Shown here piece by piece: positions 34,377-43,774 of a DNA stretch of 62,986 bases. The stretch's first letter is position 1. The number at the start of each line of letters is the position of its first letter. Location of the stretch: assembly GCA_031291335.1 (NCBI GenBank), contig JARLJF010000088.1:1-62986 (forward strand), written 5' to 3'. Source of the DNA: Pandoraea sp. GTDB taxonomy: Bacteria; Pseudomonadota; Gammaproteobacteria; Burkholderiales; Burkholderiaceae. The translations under genes were made by a program, and so were the position numbers. The notes below the pieces were generated by a model, which was not told where the DNA came from, made no database searches, and saw only the letters and a list, made by a program, of their open reading frames with translations.

Positions 34377-35144
34377 TCAGGGGGAAATCAAACCGCTGCT
34401 GATCGCGGCGGCAATCGCCTGGTGACGATTGACGGCACCGAGCTTGCGCTTGGCGTTATTGATATGAAACGTCACGGTGTGCTCGGAGATCTTCAGAATC
34501 AGGCCAATCTCCCAAGCCGTTTTACCGCGCGCGGCCCACAACAGACTTTCGATTTCGCGCGGGCTGAGTTTTCCTACGCTGCGACTCGCCACCCATTGCA
34601 TATCGAGTTGCTGGATCGCCTGATGGAAATACACCGCCGTCAGGTAGATCTCTCCAATCATGCGTGATTCGTGCTCCGCTGACGCTTCGGGAGACTTTGC
34701 CGTCGCAGCACTGAAGATCGCGCGCTCGCCAGCGGCACCGTAGATGGGAATCGAAACCCCCGATCCGAGACCGTGCTCGCGGGCATCTGCGAAGATGGGA
34801 TGCGGCCGTTTCTGCTGGAGAAACGTGCGCCAAAGAATCGGAAGCGGTGACAAATTGGCCGCAATCAGTATCGGATCGACTTCGGCATAACCCGCGCTTT
34901 GATAGCGCTCAATCCATGCCGCCGGAAATGTCGTGAAGATATGCCGACTCGGCATTCCCTGCGCCGAAATCCATTGATCTTCAATCTGAAATGCTGCGGC
35001 CTCTCGTTCCCGACGCGGCAGGAGCGGCGCGTAAAACAACGCGTCATATCCCAGTGTATGCGTCAGGTTCTGAAACTCTGTGTCGAGTGCTTCGACCGAG
35101 CGGGCACCAAGCAGCCCCTCATATCGATAAAGATTATGATGCAT
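34377..35144 (-). CDS. LuxR-family regulator with autoinducer-binding domain (no LuxI nearby)
   Basis: A 255-residue quorum-sensing-type regulator. The ligand domain keeps the acyl-homoserine-lactone contact residues: the tryptophan and tyrosine of PAAWIERY, the DP pair in GYAEVDPILIAAN, the tryptophan of LPILWR and the glycine of GLGSGVSIP. The C-terminal GerE-type helix-turn-helix is LSPREIESLLWAARGKTAWE followed by SEHTVTFHINNAKRKLG. The ATG at 35144 is preferred over a GTG 12 bases upstream. No synthase gene is in the window, so within view it is an orphan receptor. Confidence 0.9.
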   Translation of the reverse strand: MHHNLYRYEGLLGARSVEALDTEFQNLTHTLGYDALFYAPLLPRREREAAAFQIEDQWISAQGMPSRHIFTTFPAAWIERYQSAGYAEVDPILIAANLSPLPILWRTFLQQKRPHPIFADAREHGLGSGVSIPIYGAAGERAIFSAATAKSPEASAEHESRMIGEIYLTAVYFHQAIQQLDMQWVASRSVGKLSPREIESLLWAARGKTAWEIGLILKISEHTVTFHINNAKRKLGAVNRHQAIAAAISSGLISP

Positions 35145-35291
35145 TGCGAGTTGCACGTTTCTTGATAAGTGCCGGCGAATTGCCGATATTCGCGCATTGT
35201 AGTCCTTGCCTCATGGTTTGCGGGCAGTAATTTTGCCCATTGAAACGCCAAACCTTTTAACGTGGAGTGCCAATCATTTCCCCGTTGAAAA

Positions 35292-36185
35292 TTATGCGGC
35301 GTTGCCCAACGCTTCCAATGCAGACAAGACTTTGCGCAGCCCTGTTGTCAGCGGTTTGTCCTGACGCACGACAATCGCAAGCGTTCTCGATAATTCAGGT
35401 GTGAGTGCCGCGACTCGCAATCCGCGACGGTAATGTGCGGCATTGACCGACATGCGCGGCACGATGCTGTACCCCAATCCCGCAGCCACCATTTCCTTGA
35501 TGGCTTCGATGCTGCCCAGTGCCATGACCGGACGCACTCGCAACCCCGCTTGCAGAAACCACTCGTCGATCAACAACCGTGTGCTGCTCCCCGACTCGAA
35601 TGCCACCATCGGCGCAGCGACGAGCGTCTGGGGCGTGACTTCCGCTGCCCAATGCTGGTCGCTGGCCGGTGCAATAGCGACGAACTCATCGCGCAACACT
35701 GGCGTGATGTGCAGGCTACGCCCTGCGGCAGGCAACGTGACGAGGCCGATATCGAGTCGGTTCTCCGTGACAGCAGTCACGACGTCATCGGTGTTGCCGG
35801 TACTCACGCGAATATCGAGCATCGGATGACGCTTGCGCATCGCGCGCAGCATTGGCGGCAGCAAATGAATGCAGGCCGTCGCCCCGGTGCCGATCGCCAC
35901 TTCGCCGGCCACGCCACTCGCGTGGCTCGACAGCGCCTGCATGGCGTCGTCCACGGCTGCGTCGATGCGTCGCGCATGCTCGAGCAACGTCAGACCGGCG
36001 GATGTCGGCTTGAGCCGCTTGCCTACGCGCTCGATCAGTCGCACATTGAGCCGTTGCTCCAACTGGCGAACCTGAAGGCTTACAGCGGGTTGCGACAGAT
36101 CGAGGCGCGCGGCGGCCGCGGAGAAACTCCCGGCGTCGATGACCTCGGAAAAGGTGTGAAGCTGATCCAGATTCAGGCGACGCAT
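35292..36185 (-). CDS. LysR family transcriptional regulator
   Basis: A 297-residue protein. The start ATG at 36185 begins MRRLNLDQLHTFSEVIDAGS followed by the helix-turn-helix FSAAAARLDLSQPAVSLQVR; upstream in-frame residues are not LysR-like. The effector domain contains VAIGTGATACIHLLPPMLRA and a variable C-terminus. It is divergent from the MFS gene at 36311, which it probably controls; the 125-base space between them shows no clear T-N11-A repeat. Confidence 0.92.
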   Translation of the reverse strand: MRRLNLDQLHTFSEVIDAGSFSAAAARLDLSQPAVSLQVRQLEQRLNVRLIERVGKRLKPTSAGLTLLEHARRIDAAVDDAMQALSSHASGVAGEVAIGTGATACIHLLPPMLRAMRKRHPMLDIRVSTGNTDDVVTAVTENRLDIGLVTLPAAGRSLHITPVLRDEFVAIAPASDQHWAAEVTPQTLVAAPMVAFESGSSTRLLIDEWFLQAGLRVRPVMALGSIEAIKEMVAAGLGYSIVPRMSVNAAHYRRGLRVAALTPELSRTLAIVVRQDKPLTTGLRKVLSALEALGNAA

Positions 36186-36310
36186 CTCAAAGTTTTCCTT
36201 ATGAACCGGATAAGATGCCAAGACTTTACCAAGAGATGGCATAGGCGCACCATGCAGATCGTGCCTTCGCCAACCGGACCTGCGGCGTTATTGCCGCCCC
36301 TCTCCCCGCC

Positions 36311-37486
36311 ATGCCCACCGTCATCACCCTCGGCTTTGCGCAACTGATCAACTGGGGCGTGAGCTTCTATTTGCCCGGTGCCTTCGCGTGGCGTATCGCG
36401 CAAACGACCGACTGGCCACAGACGTGGGTGTTTGCTGGCCCCTCGCTTGCCATGCTCGTGATGGCCGCTATCTCGCCGCTTTCCGGCCGCTGGCTCGAGC
36501 GCATGGGCGGGCGCCGCGTCATGTGCATCGGCACGCTCGTATGCTCGGCAGGCTGCGCAACGCTGGCCACCAGCACAACGCTCGTGCAATTCTATGCGGC
36601 GTGGTGCCTGCTCGGCGTCGGCATGCGCCTCTCGCTTTACGACGCGGCATTCGCCACGCTGGCGGCCCTCTACGGGCCGACTGCACGTAGGCCGATGACG
36701 CAGATCACCCTCATGGGCGGATTGGCGACAACGGTCTTCTGGCCGCTGGGCAACTGGCTGGGCGACACGTGGGGATGGCGCACCGGCGTGTTCGTCTATG
36801 GCGTGATCGGCCTGCTCGCGTGGGCACTGCTGCGCAGCCTGCCACCGACACCGCCCCGGACACCCGCCACCCATGCAGCCCGTCAGGCGCGCTCGCCGCT
36901 GCCCTGGACGCCCGCGCTGCTTTACGGCGCCGTCATGGCGCTGGTGTCCGTTCTGTCGTCGGGACTGGCCGCGCATCTGACCTCGCTGCTCGGGGCTCAC
37001 GGCTTGCCGGTCGGGCTCGCCGCCTTGTGGGGATTGGGACAGGTCTGCGCACGCACGCTTGAATGGCTTCAGCCGCGTCAGGCAAGCGCCGTCAAACTGA
37101 ATCTGGTGGTCGGTTTCGGGCTGCCGCTTTGCTTTGCGCTGGGACTGGCCGGCATGTCGTCCGTGTACGCCGCAGGCGTCTTCATTTTCGCGTACGGGGC
37201 ACTGAACGGTCTGGCCACGCTGCTGCGCGCCAGCCTGCCGCTCGAACTCTTCGCCCACGATGCCTACGCCCATGCACTAGGCACGCTGCTCACGCCCGCA
37301 TTTGCACTGGCGGCCGTGGCGCCGTGGGGGTATTCCGTGGCACGCGAGCACTGGGGCGACGCCGCCGTGCTCTGGGTCTCGCTCGTTATCGGTCTGCTAA
37401 TTGCGGGGGCTGCGCTAACGCTGCGGCGTCTGGCGCCGCCAGCGCCTGTTCCACAAACGCTTGCAGAAACGCAATCCACGTCTTGA
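36311..37486 (+). CDS. MFS transporter
   Basis: A 391-residue, 12-helix carrier. GRWLERMGGRRVMCIGTLVC is the loop 2-3 signature, followed by FYAAWCLLGVGMRLSLYDAA in helix 4 and ERLG-free loops later. It resembles the small MFS group with GFAQLINWGVSFYLPGAFA in helix 1. The substrate is unknown. The last 101 bases overlap the 3' end of the convergent LysR gene at 37386-38339. There is no good Shine-Dalgarno sequence before the ATG. Confidence 0.85.
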   Translation: MPTVITLGFAQLINWGVSFYLPGAFAWRIAQTTDWPQTWVFAGPSLAMLVMAAISPLSGRWLERMGGRRVMCIGTLVCSAGCATLATSTTLVQFYAAWCLLGVGMRLSLYDAAFATLAALYGPTARRPMTQITLMGGLATTVFWPLGNWLGDTWGWRTGVFVYGVIGLLAWALLRSLPPTPPRTPATHAARQARSPLPWTPALLYGAVMALVSVLSSGLAAHLTSLLGAHGLPVGLAALWGLGQVCARTLEWLQPRQASAVKLNLVVGFGLPLCFALGLAGMSSVYAAGVFIFAYGALNGLATLLRASLPLELFAHDAYAHALGTLLTPAFALAAVAPWGYSVAREHWGDAAVLWVSLVIGLLIAGAALTLRRLAPPAPVPQTLAETQSTS

Positions 37487-38339
37487 CCTTCGCGTCGAGA
37501 TACAGGCGCGACGCGTAGACCGCATACACATTCGTCCCCTGCATTTCGTAGGCGGGCAGCACGCGAATCAGCGCGCCGCTGCGCAACGCGGGAAGCGCCG
37601 AGAGCAATGGCACCGGCCCCACGCCGCAACCACTGATCAGCGCGGCCGCCAGCGAGTCGGCCGTATTCACCCGCAAGCGCCCGGAGGGCACCGGCAGTTT
37701 CACACGACCGTCCGGGCCGTCGAAATCCCAGTGATCGACCGAGTAATGCGGCGCCATGAGACGCACCTGCGTGTGCTGCGCCAATTCGTCGAGCGACGCC
37801 GGGGCGCCGTGCTTGTCGAGGTATTGCGGCGCGGCGCACAACACGGACGCCATGCGGCAAATGTGTGCCGACACGAGTCCCGAATCGGGCAATTGCGACG
37901 CCGCCAGCCGAAGCGAGACATCGATGTTTTCTTCAAGCAAATCGGGCACGCGCGACGACAGCAGCAGGTCGGCCTCAACCGCTGGGTACTGTTCCAGAAA
38001 CCGCGCGAGCGCCGGGATCACGAACACCTGCCCGAAGCTGGCCGGTGCGTGCAGACGCAGCGTGCCGCCGGGCGCAGCGCTCGCGGCGCCCGCCTCGGCT
38101 TCCGAGACATCAACGAGCGAGAGAATGTCGCGGCAACGAGCCAGATAGCGCTTTCCCGCGTCAGTGAGCGCGAGCTTGCGTGTCGTGCGATGCAGCAAGC
38201 GGGTGCGCAAATGGGCTTCGAGTTCGGACACCGCCTTCGACGCCTGCGCCGTCGTCATGTCGAGCGCGCGCGCCGCCCCGGCAAAACTTGCCGCGTCGGC
38301 CACCCGCACGAAGATCCGCATGTTCTTTAAGGTGTTCAT
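37386..38339 (-). CDS. LysR family transcriptional regulator
   Basis: A 317-residue protein starting MNTLKNMRIFVRVADAASFA with the helix-turn-helix GAARALDMTTAQASKAVSEL, of the CrgA/DmlR-like LysR group. The effector domain (GGTLRLHAPASFGQVFVIPA and on) has ordinary length; the tail after LQAFVEQALAAPDA runs through the end of the MFS gene on the opposite strand. It is divergent from the nitroreductase gene at 38458, its likely target. Confidence 0.9.
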   Translation of the reverse strand: MNTLKNMRIFVRVADAASFAGAARALDMTTAQASKAVSELEAHLRTRLLHRTTRKLALTDAGKRYLARCRDILSLVDVSEAEAGAASAAPGGTLRLHAPASFGQVFVIPALARFLEQYPAVEADLLLSSRVPDLLEENIDVSLRLAASQLPDSGLVSAHICRMASVLCAAPQYLDKHGAPASLDELAQHTQVRLMAPHYSVDHWDFDGPDGRVKLPVPSGRLRVNTADSLAAALISGCGVGPVPLLSALPALRSGALIRVLPAYEMQGTNVYAVYASRLYLDAKVKTWIAFLQAFVEQALAAPDAAALAQPPQLADR

Positions 38340-38457
38340 GGAGCGCCATGATATATGCACGTGCCGCGATATTGGTTGGGATCGACACGCTCGCGCGGTA
38401 TCCTACCTACCCGCTCAGGATCCACTGACCGACTTTTTCCGCCGACGAGACACTCGC

Positions 38458-39054
38458 ATGACCGACACGACCTCCCGCCAAGCCGATCACCCCATCGACC
38501 CGCAGTTCGTTGCCCGCTGGTCGCCCCGCGCCTATCAGGACGAAACGCTGCCCGAAGCCACGCTGCTGTCGTTCTTCGAAGCCGCCCGTTGGGCGCCGTC
38601 GGCCTACAACGCGCAGCCGTGGCGCTTCGTCTACGCGCGCCGTGGCACGCCGCACTGGGAACAGTTCGTCGGCTTCCTCAACGAATTCAACCAGAGCTGG
38701 GCCAAGCATGCCGCCGCGATCGTCATCGTGATCTCGAAGTCCACGCTGACGCCCCCGGGTAGCGACCAGGAAGTCCCCGCGCCGACGCACGCCTTCGACG
38801 CCGGTGCCGCATGGGGCTACCTCGCGCTGCAAGCCTCGCTCTCGGGCTGGGCCACGCACGCGATGGCGGGCATCGAGCACGACAAGATCCGTAACGAACT
38901 CGATCTGTCGCCGAAGTACAAGATCGAAGCGGCCGTCGCCATCGGACGTCCGGGCGACCCCGCCACGCTGCCCGAAGGACTGCGTGCCCGCGAAGTCCCG
39001 AGCCCGCGCGAGCCGCTCTCGAAGATCGCCGCAGAGGGCCGCTTCGCGTTCTGA
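38458..39054 (+). CDS. Nitroreductase family protein
   Basis: A 198-residue FMN oxidoreductase. The FMN phosphate site is FVARWSPRAYQDE, the dimer and flavin region is FEAARWAPSAYNAQPWRFVY, and AGAAWGYLALQASLSGWATH is the central helix. The ATG at 38458 follows an open but non-homologous stretch. It reduces quinones or nitro compounds with NAD(P)H, and its pairing with the divergent LysR suggests induction by such an electrophile. A strong terminator follows at 39104. Confidence 0.92.
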   Translation: MTDTTSRQADHPIDPQFVARWSPRAYQDETLPEATLLSFFEAARWAPSAYNAQPWRFVYARRGTPHWEQFVGFLNEFNQSWAKHAAAIVIVISKSTLTPPGSDQEVPAPTHAFDAGAAWGYLALQASLSGWATHAMAGIEHDKIRNELDLSPKYKIEAAVAIGRPGDPATLPEGLRAREVPSPREPLSKIAAEGRFAF

Positions 39055-39103
39055 CGCCCCTTGGGCGACACCGCCATCGGCCGTATTACCCGCGTCGCGC
39101 AAG

Positions 39104-39142
39104 AAAAAACCCCGCCGGATCGCGAGACCCGGCGGGGTTTTT
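39104..39142. terminator. Bidirectional intrinsic terminator between nitroreductase and RND operon
   Basis: AAAAAACCCCGCCGG and CCGGCGGGGTTTTT flank a ten-base loop, with A and T runs at both ends. It serves the convergent nitroreductase (+) and outer-membrane channel (-) genes. Confidence 0.92.
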
Positions 39143-39168
39143 CATGATGACGGAAGAACCATCCGGCT

Positions 39169-40629
39169 TCAGGACGCCCCGGTGTCCGGCTGCCAGCCGC
39201 CGCCCAACGCGCGATACAGCGCCACGTGATTGATGAGCACTCGCTGCTTCACGTCGATCAACTGTTGCGCGGCCTGAAACTCGCTGCGCTGCGCATCGAG
39301 CAGTTCCAGGTAGCTCGCCACACCGTTGACATAACGACGCTTGGCCAGACGAAGTCGCTCGCGCTCCCCCTCCGACACACGCTTTTGCGCCTGAAACTGA
39401 CGCGTCAGCAGTTGCTGCGCGGCGAGCGCATCGTCCACTTCGACAAAGGCCGTCTGAATCACGCGCTCGTACGACACGACCGCCATCTCCTTGCGCACGT
39501 TCGCCAGATTCAGCCCCTGCATGTTGCGACCGCCCTCGAAGATCGGCACGGTGATTTGCGGCATGAAGGACCATACACCGGTGCCCGCACTGAACAGATC
39601 GGCAAAGCGCGAACTGGCCGTACCGATGTCCGTCGTCAGCCTGATCGACGGAAAGAACGCCGCACGGGCCGCACCGATATTCGCATTGGCCGCGCGCAGT
39701 TGCGCCTCTGCCCGGCGAATGTCCGGTCGACGCATCAGCAACGACGACGGCAGCCCTGCCGCCACAGGAACAACGAAGGCGTCGTCGAGTGTGACAGCCG
39801 CGACCGGCTTCGCGCCGACATCCCCGGTGAGCACCTGCAACGCGTGCACGATCTGGCTGCGTTGACGCTCGCGTTCGGCCAGCGCCGCCCGCGCCACTTC
39901 GACCTGCGTGGTCTCGGTGTTCAGATCGAGATCGTCGACCAGTCCGCGCTCAGCACGCAGACGAATCACGCGAATGCCCTCTTCGCGAGCCATCAGCACT
40001 TCGCGCGCATAAGCGATCTGCTCGTTGATGGCCACCAGCCCGATGTAGGACGTCGCCACCTCCGACACGAGACTCACCTGCGCCGCGCGTTGCGCTTCCT
40101 CGCTCGCCAGATACTCCTGCAACGCGGCATCGCGCAGACTGCGCACGCGCCCGAAGAAATCGAGTTCGAACGCACTCACGCCGGCCGTCGCACGCAAGTC
40201 GTTGGCGACATAGCTGCCAGACGTACTGCTGCTGCCATCCGGCAAACCCGCCGAGCCCGAGTAGCGTTGACGGGAAAACGTGCCGCCCGCCCGCACGCTC
40301 GGCAGCAGATTGGCCGCTTCGATGCCATAAAGTGCGCGCGCTTCCTGCACCCGCAACGACGCCAGTCGCAAGTCGCGATTCTGGTCGAGTGCACGGCGAA
40401 TCAGCGCGCGCAAGCCCGGATCGGTGAACACATCGGCCCAATCCGCGTCGGCCGCGAGCGGATCGGCAAGCGCCAGCCGCACTTCGCTGCCCGACGGGGC
40501 GGCTTCGTACGTGGTCGGCATCGGCGCGGCCGGGCGCTCATACGTGGGCGCCAGCGTGCAACCGCCCAGCGCGAACAAGCACACACCGGCGGCGGATATC
40601 CCGCGCAAGCGGGGTCGAAACATCGTCAT
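39169..40629 (-). CDS. RND pump outer-membrane channel lipoprotein (OprM/NodT type)
   Basis: A 486-residue TolC-like channel with signal peptide and lipobox (VCLFALGGCTLAPTYERPA). Two OEP repeats are seen, the first around DWADVFTDPGLRALIRRALD and the second around SSLLMRRPDIRRAEAQLRAA. Its ATG overlaps the RND permease stop by ATGA. It is the third gene of adaptor-permease-channel order. Confidence 0.95.
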   Translation of the reverse strand: MTMFRPRLRGISAAGVCLFALGGCTLAPTYERPAAPMPTTYEAAPSGSEVRLALADPLAADADWADVFTDPGLRALIRRALDQNRDLRLASLRVQEARALYGIEAANLLPSVRAGGTFSRQRYSGSAGLPDGSSSTSGSYVANDLRATAGVSAFELDFFGRVRSLRDAALQEYLASEEAQRAAQVSLVSEVATSYIGLVAINEQIAYAREVLMAREEGIRVIRLRAERGLVDDLDLNTETTQVEVARAALAERERQRSQIVHALQVLTGDVGAKPVAAVTLDDAFVVPVAAGLPSSLLMRRPDIRRAEAQLRAANANIGAARAAFFPSIRLTTDIGTASSRFADLFSAGTGVWSFMPQITVPIFEGGRNMQGLNLANVRKEMAVVSYERVIQTAFVEVDDALAAQQLLTRQFQAQKRVSEGERERLRLAKRRYVNGVASYLELLDAQRSEFQAAQQLIDVKQRVLINHVALYRALGGGWQPDTGAS

Positions 40630-43600
40630 ACCTTCCCCTCGACGGCCGGGGCGCCATCATGCGACGCGTCCGCGCTATCCGGATTCGGCCGGCGCACAAA
40701 TCGGCCGACCAGCACGAAAAACAGGGGCACCAGGAAGATCGCCAGCACCGTCGCTGTCACGATCCCCCCGAGCACCGCCACACCAATGGCACGCTGCGCA
40801 CCCGACGCCGGGCCCGAGGCGATCGCCAGCGGCACCACGCCAAAGCCGAACGCGAGCGACGTCATCACGATCGGGCGCAGCCGCAGACGCGCCGCTTCCA
40901 CCGCGGCATCTAGCCAGGTCATGCCCTGCTTCACCAGATCGTTGGCGACTTCCACGATCAGAATCGCGTTCTTCGCCGACAGACCGATGGTCGCGATCAG
41001 CCCCACCTTGAAGTAGATGTCGTTGGGCATGCCCATCAGGCTCACGGCACCGAGGGCCCCGATCACACCCAACGGCACCACCATGATGACGGCCGCCGGA
41101 ATGGCCCAGCTTTCATAGAGCGCGGCGAGCGCGAGGAACACGACCAGCACCGACAAGGCAAACAGCATCGGCGCCTGCGCCCCCGAGATACGCTCCTCGA
41201 GCGACTGACCGCTCCACTCGTGACCGATGCCCGTTGGCAGTTCGGCCATCAATTGCTCCATACGCGCCATCGCCTCACCGCTGCTCTTGCCCGGGGCAGC
41301 TTCGCCCTGAATCGTGAACGACGGATAGCCGTTGTAGCGCCTGAGCTGCGGCGAACCGAGCTTCCACTTCGTGGAGACGAATGCGGAGAGCGGCACCATT
41401 TCACCGTTGGCGTTACGCACGCGCAGATTGCCGATGTCCTCAGGCGACACACGTTGCCGGCCGTCCGCCTGCACGAGCACCCGGCGATTCTCCGCGCCCA
41501 GCATGAAGTCACCCACGTAGTCGGAGCCGAACATGGTGGCGAGCGTCGCGTTGACGTCGTCCATGTTGATCTTGAGTGCTTCCATCTTGCGCCGGTCGAT
41601 GGTGACGTCGACCTGCGGCACGTCGCCCTGCCCGGCAAAGATCACGTTCTTGAGCACCGGGTCCTGCGCGGCCTTTTGAAGCAGCTCGTCGCGAGCGGCG
41701 GTGAGCGTATCCTTGCCCACGCCGGCGCGGTCCTGCAAACGCAGATTGAAGCCGTTCGACGATCCCAGTTCCGGCAGCGCCGGACTGTTCATCGCCATCA
41801 TCATGCGGTCGGGTTGACCGGCGAATTTCTCGTTGACGCGATCGACGACGGCCTGCACGCTGTCGTGCTTCGAGGTGCGCTCGTGCCAGTCCTTGAGCGT
41901 CACGAACAGCATGCCGCCCCCCGGCCCCGAACCGAACTCGTTCCATCCGCCCAGCACGAAGACGTGCTTGACCGGCTCGTCCTTCATCAGATAGCTCTCG
42001 ATGCGCTTGAGTGCAGTCATCGCTTCAGGCAATGTTGCGCCCTGCGGCTCCGACGCCATCACCATGAAGCTGCCCGTGTCTTCCTCGGGAATGAATGCCG
42101 AGGGCAGACGCATGAACGCCAGCGGCACCGCGATCAGCACGATCCCATAGACCAGGTACGCGCGCCATGGGCGGTGCAGTGTCTTGTTGACAGTGCGCGT
42201 GTAACGCTCGGTGCCGAGGGCGAACGTGCGATTGAACCAGCCGAAGAAGCCACGCTTCTCGTGGTGGTCGTGCGCAATCGGACGCAGCAGCGTGGCGCAT
42301 AGCGCAGGCGTGAGCGAGAGCGCGAGGAACGCCGAAAATCCGATCGATACCGCCAACGTGACCGCGAATTGCCGGTAGATGTTGCCCACCGCGCCCGAGA
42401 AGAACGCCATCGGCACGAACACCGTGACCAGCACCACCGTGATACCCACGATGGCCCCACTGATCTGCGACATCGCCTTGACCGTAGCCGCGTAGGGCGA
42501 GAGGCCCTCCTCGACCATGATCCGCTCGGTGTTCTCGACCACGACAATGGCATCGTCGACCAGAATGCCGATGGCCAGCACCATGCCGAACATGGTCAAC
42601 GTGTTGATCGAATAGCCGAGCCCCAGCAGCACGCCGAAGGTGCCCAGCAATGCCACCGGCACCACGAGCGTCGGGATCAGCGTGGCGCGCAGGTTCTGCA
42701 TGAACAGATACATCACCAGAAACACGAGCACCACCGCCTCGAGCAAGGTCATGACGACCTTCTGGATCGAGACCTTCACGAACGACGCCGTTTCATAAGG
42801 AATCTGATACGAGACACCGGCCGGAAACAGCGCCGACTGCTCGTCCATCACCCGACGCACCGACTTCATCACATCGACCGCGTTCGAACCCGCCGCCAGC
42901 TTGATACCCATTGCCGTTGCCGGCATGCCGTCCACCCGCGACGAATAGCCGTAATCAGCCGCACCCAACTCCACGCGGGCCACGTCGCCCAGGCGGATCG
43001 CCGAGCCATCGGCACGCACGCGCAGCGGAATGTCTGCAAAGGCTTCCGGCGTGGATAACGCGCTGTCAGACACCACGTTGGCGTTGATGGGCGCGGTCGA
43101 CGGCGTGGCGCCTGCACCGATATCACCGACCGTCACGCGCGCGTTATAGGCACGCACTTTCGATACGATGTCCGACGCCGTCAGGTCGAGCGCAACAAGT
43201 TTGGCGGCATCCGGCCAGATGCGGATCGCCTTTTCGGTTCCCCAGAACTGCACCTGCCCGACACCGGGCACACGCTTGAGTTGATTGACGATTTGCGACG
43301 CCGCAAACTCGCCGAGATCGAACTCGCCGATCGCGGGATTGGACGACGCGAGCGTGACCACCATATGGACGTTGTCGGCAGCACGCTCCACCACGACACC
43401 GTCGCGGCGCACGACCTCGGGCAGCCGCGACTCGACGGTCTTCAGTCGGTTCTGCACTTCCACCGCGGCCAGATCGAGGTTGGTGCCCTGACGGAACGTG
43501 AGATTGACCGACGAGCGGCCGTTCCCGCTGGATGCCGACGTGTACATGAGACCCGGCGCACCGTTCATCTGGCGCTCGATGAGCGCCGTCACGGAGTCTT

Positions 43601-43772
43601 CGACCACCTTCGCCGAAGCGCCCGGGTAGCTGCTCCACACGCTGACCGTCGGCGGCGCGATGTCGGGGTACTGCGCGACGGGCAGCGCCCGGATCGCGAG
43701 CACGCCCACCAGCGTAATCAACAGGGAGATCACCCAGGCAAAGACCGGGCGATCGATAAAGAAACGAGCCAT
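40626..43772 (-). CDS. RND efflux permease (HAE1, AcrB/MexB type)
   Basis: A 1048-residue, 12-helix proton-driven pump. It begins MARFFIDRPVFAWVISLLIT. Helix 4 carries the double-aspartate relay (ILVDDAIVVVENTERIM), and the proton-pathway lysine is in LSAKNAILIVEVANDLVKQG. Large periplasmic loops (residues about 40-330 and 560-870) form the porter and docking domains. Length fits AcrB-type drug pumps. It lies two bases after the adaptor gene. Confidence 0.97.
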   Translation of the reverse strand: MARFFIDRPVFAWVISLLITLVGVLAIRALPVAQYPDIAPPTVSVWSSYPGASAKVVEDSVTALIERQMNGAPGLMYTSASSGNGRSSVNLTFRQGTNLDLAAVEVQNRLKTVESRLPEVVRRDGVVVERAADNVHMVVTLASSNPAIGEFDLGEFAASQIVNQLKRVPGVGQVQFWGTEKAIRIWPDAAKLVALDLTASDIVSKVRAYNARVTVGDIGAGATPSTAPINANVVSDSALSTPEAFADIPLRVRADGSAIRLGDVARVELGAADYGYSSRVDGMPATAMGIKLAAGSNAVDVMKSVRRVMDEQSALFPAGVSYQIPYETASFVKVSIQKVVMTLLEAVVLVFLVMYLFMQNLRATLIPTLVVPVALLGTFGVLLGLGYSINTLTMFGMVLAIGILVDDAIVVVENTERIMVEEGLSPYAATVKAMSQISGAIVGITVVLVTVFVPMAFFSGAVGNIYRQFAVTLAVSIGFSAFLALSLTPALCATLLRPIAHDHHEKRGFFGWFNRTFALGTERYTRTVNKTLHRPWRAYLVYGIVLIAVPLAFMRLPSAFIPEEDTGSFMVMASEPQGATLPEAMTALKRIESYLMKDEPVKHVFVLGGWNEFGSGPGGGMLFVTLKDWHERTSKHDSVQAVVDRVNEKFAGQPDRMMMAMNSPALPELGSSNGFNLRLQDRAGVGKDTLTAARDELLQKAAQDPVLKNVIFAGQGDVPQVDVTIDRRKMEALKINMDDVNATLATMFGSDYVGDFMLGAENRRVLVQADGRQRVSPEDIGNLRVRNANGEMVPLSAFVSTKWKLGSPQLRRYNGYPSFTIQGEAAPGKSSGEAMARMEQLMAELPTGIGHEWSGQSLEERISGAQAPMLFALSVLVVFLALAALYESWAIPAAVIMVVPLGVIGALGAVSLMGMPNDIYFKVGLIATIGLSAKNAILIVEVANDLVKQGMTWLDAAVEAARLRLRPIVMTSLAFGFGVVPLAIASGPASGAQRAIGVAVLGGIVTATVLAIFLVPLFFVLVGRFVRRPNPDSADASHDGAPAVEGKV

Positions 43773-43774
43773 GG

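Noticed and set aside
35145..35291. lux box before the LuxR-type gene
   Set aside because: No 20-base CTG-type inverted repeat is visible in the upstream gap.
39226..41016. 596-codon open frame on the plus strand opposite the RND outer-membrane channel
   Set aside because: Antisense shadow; the opposite strand encodes a complete OprM-type protein and the start of AcrB.
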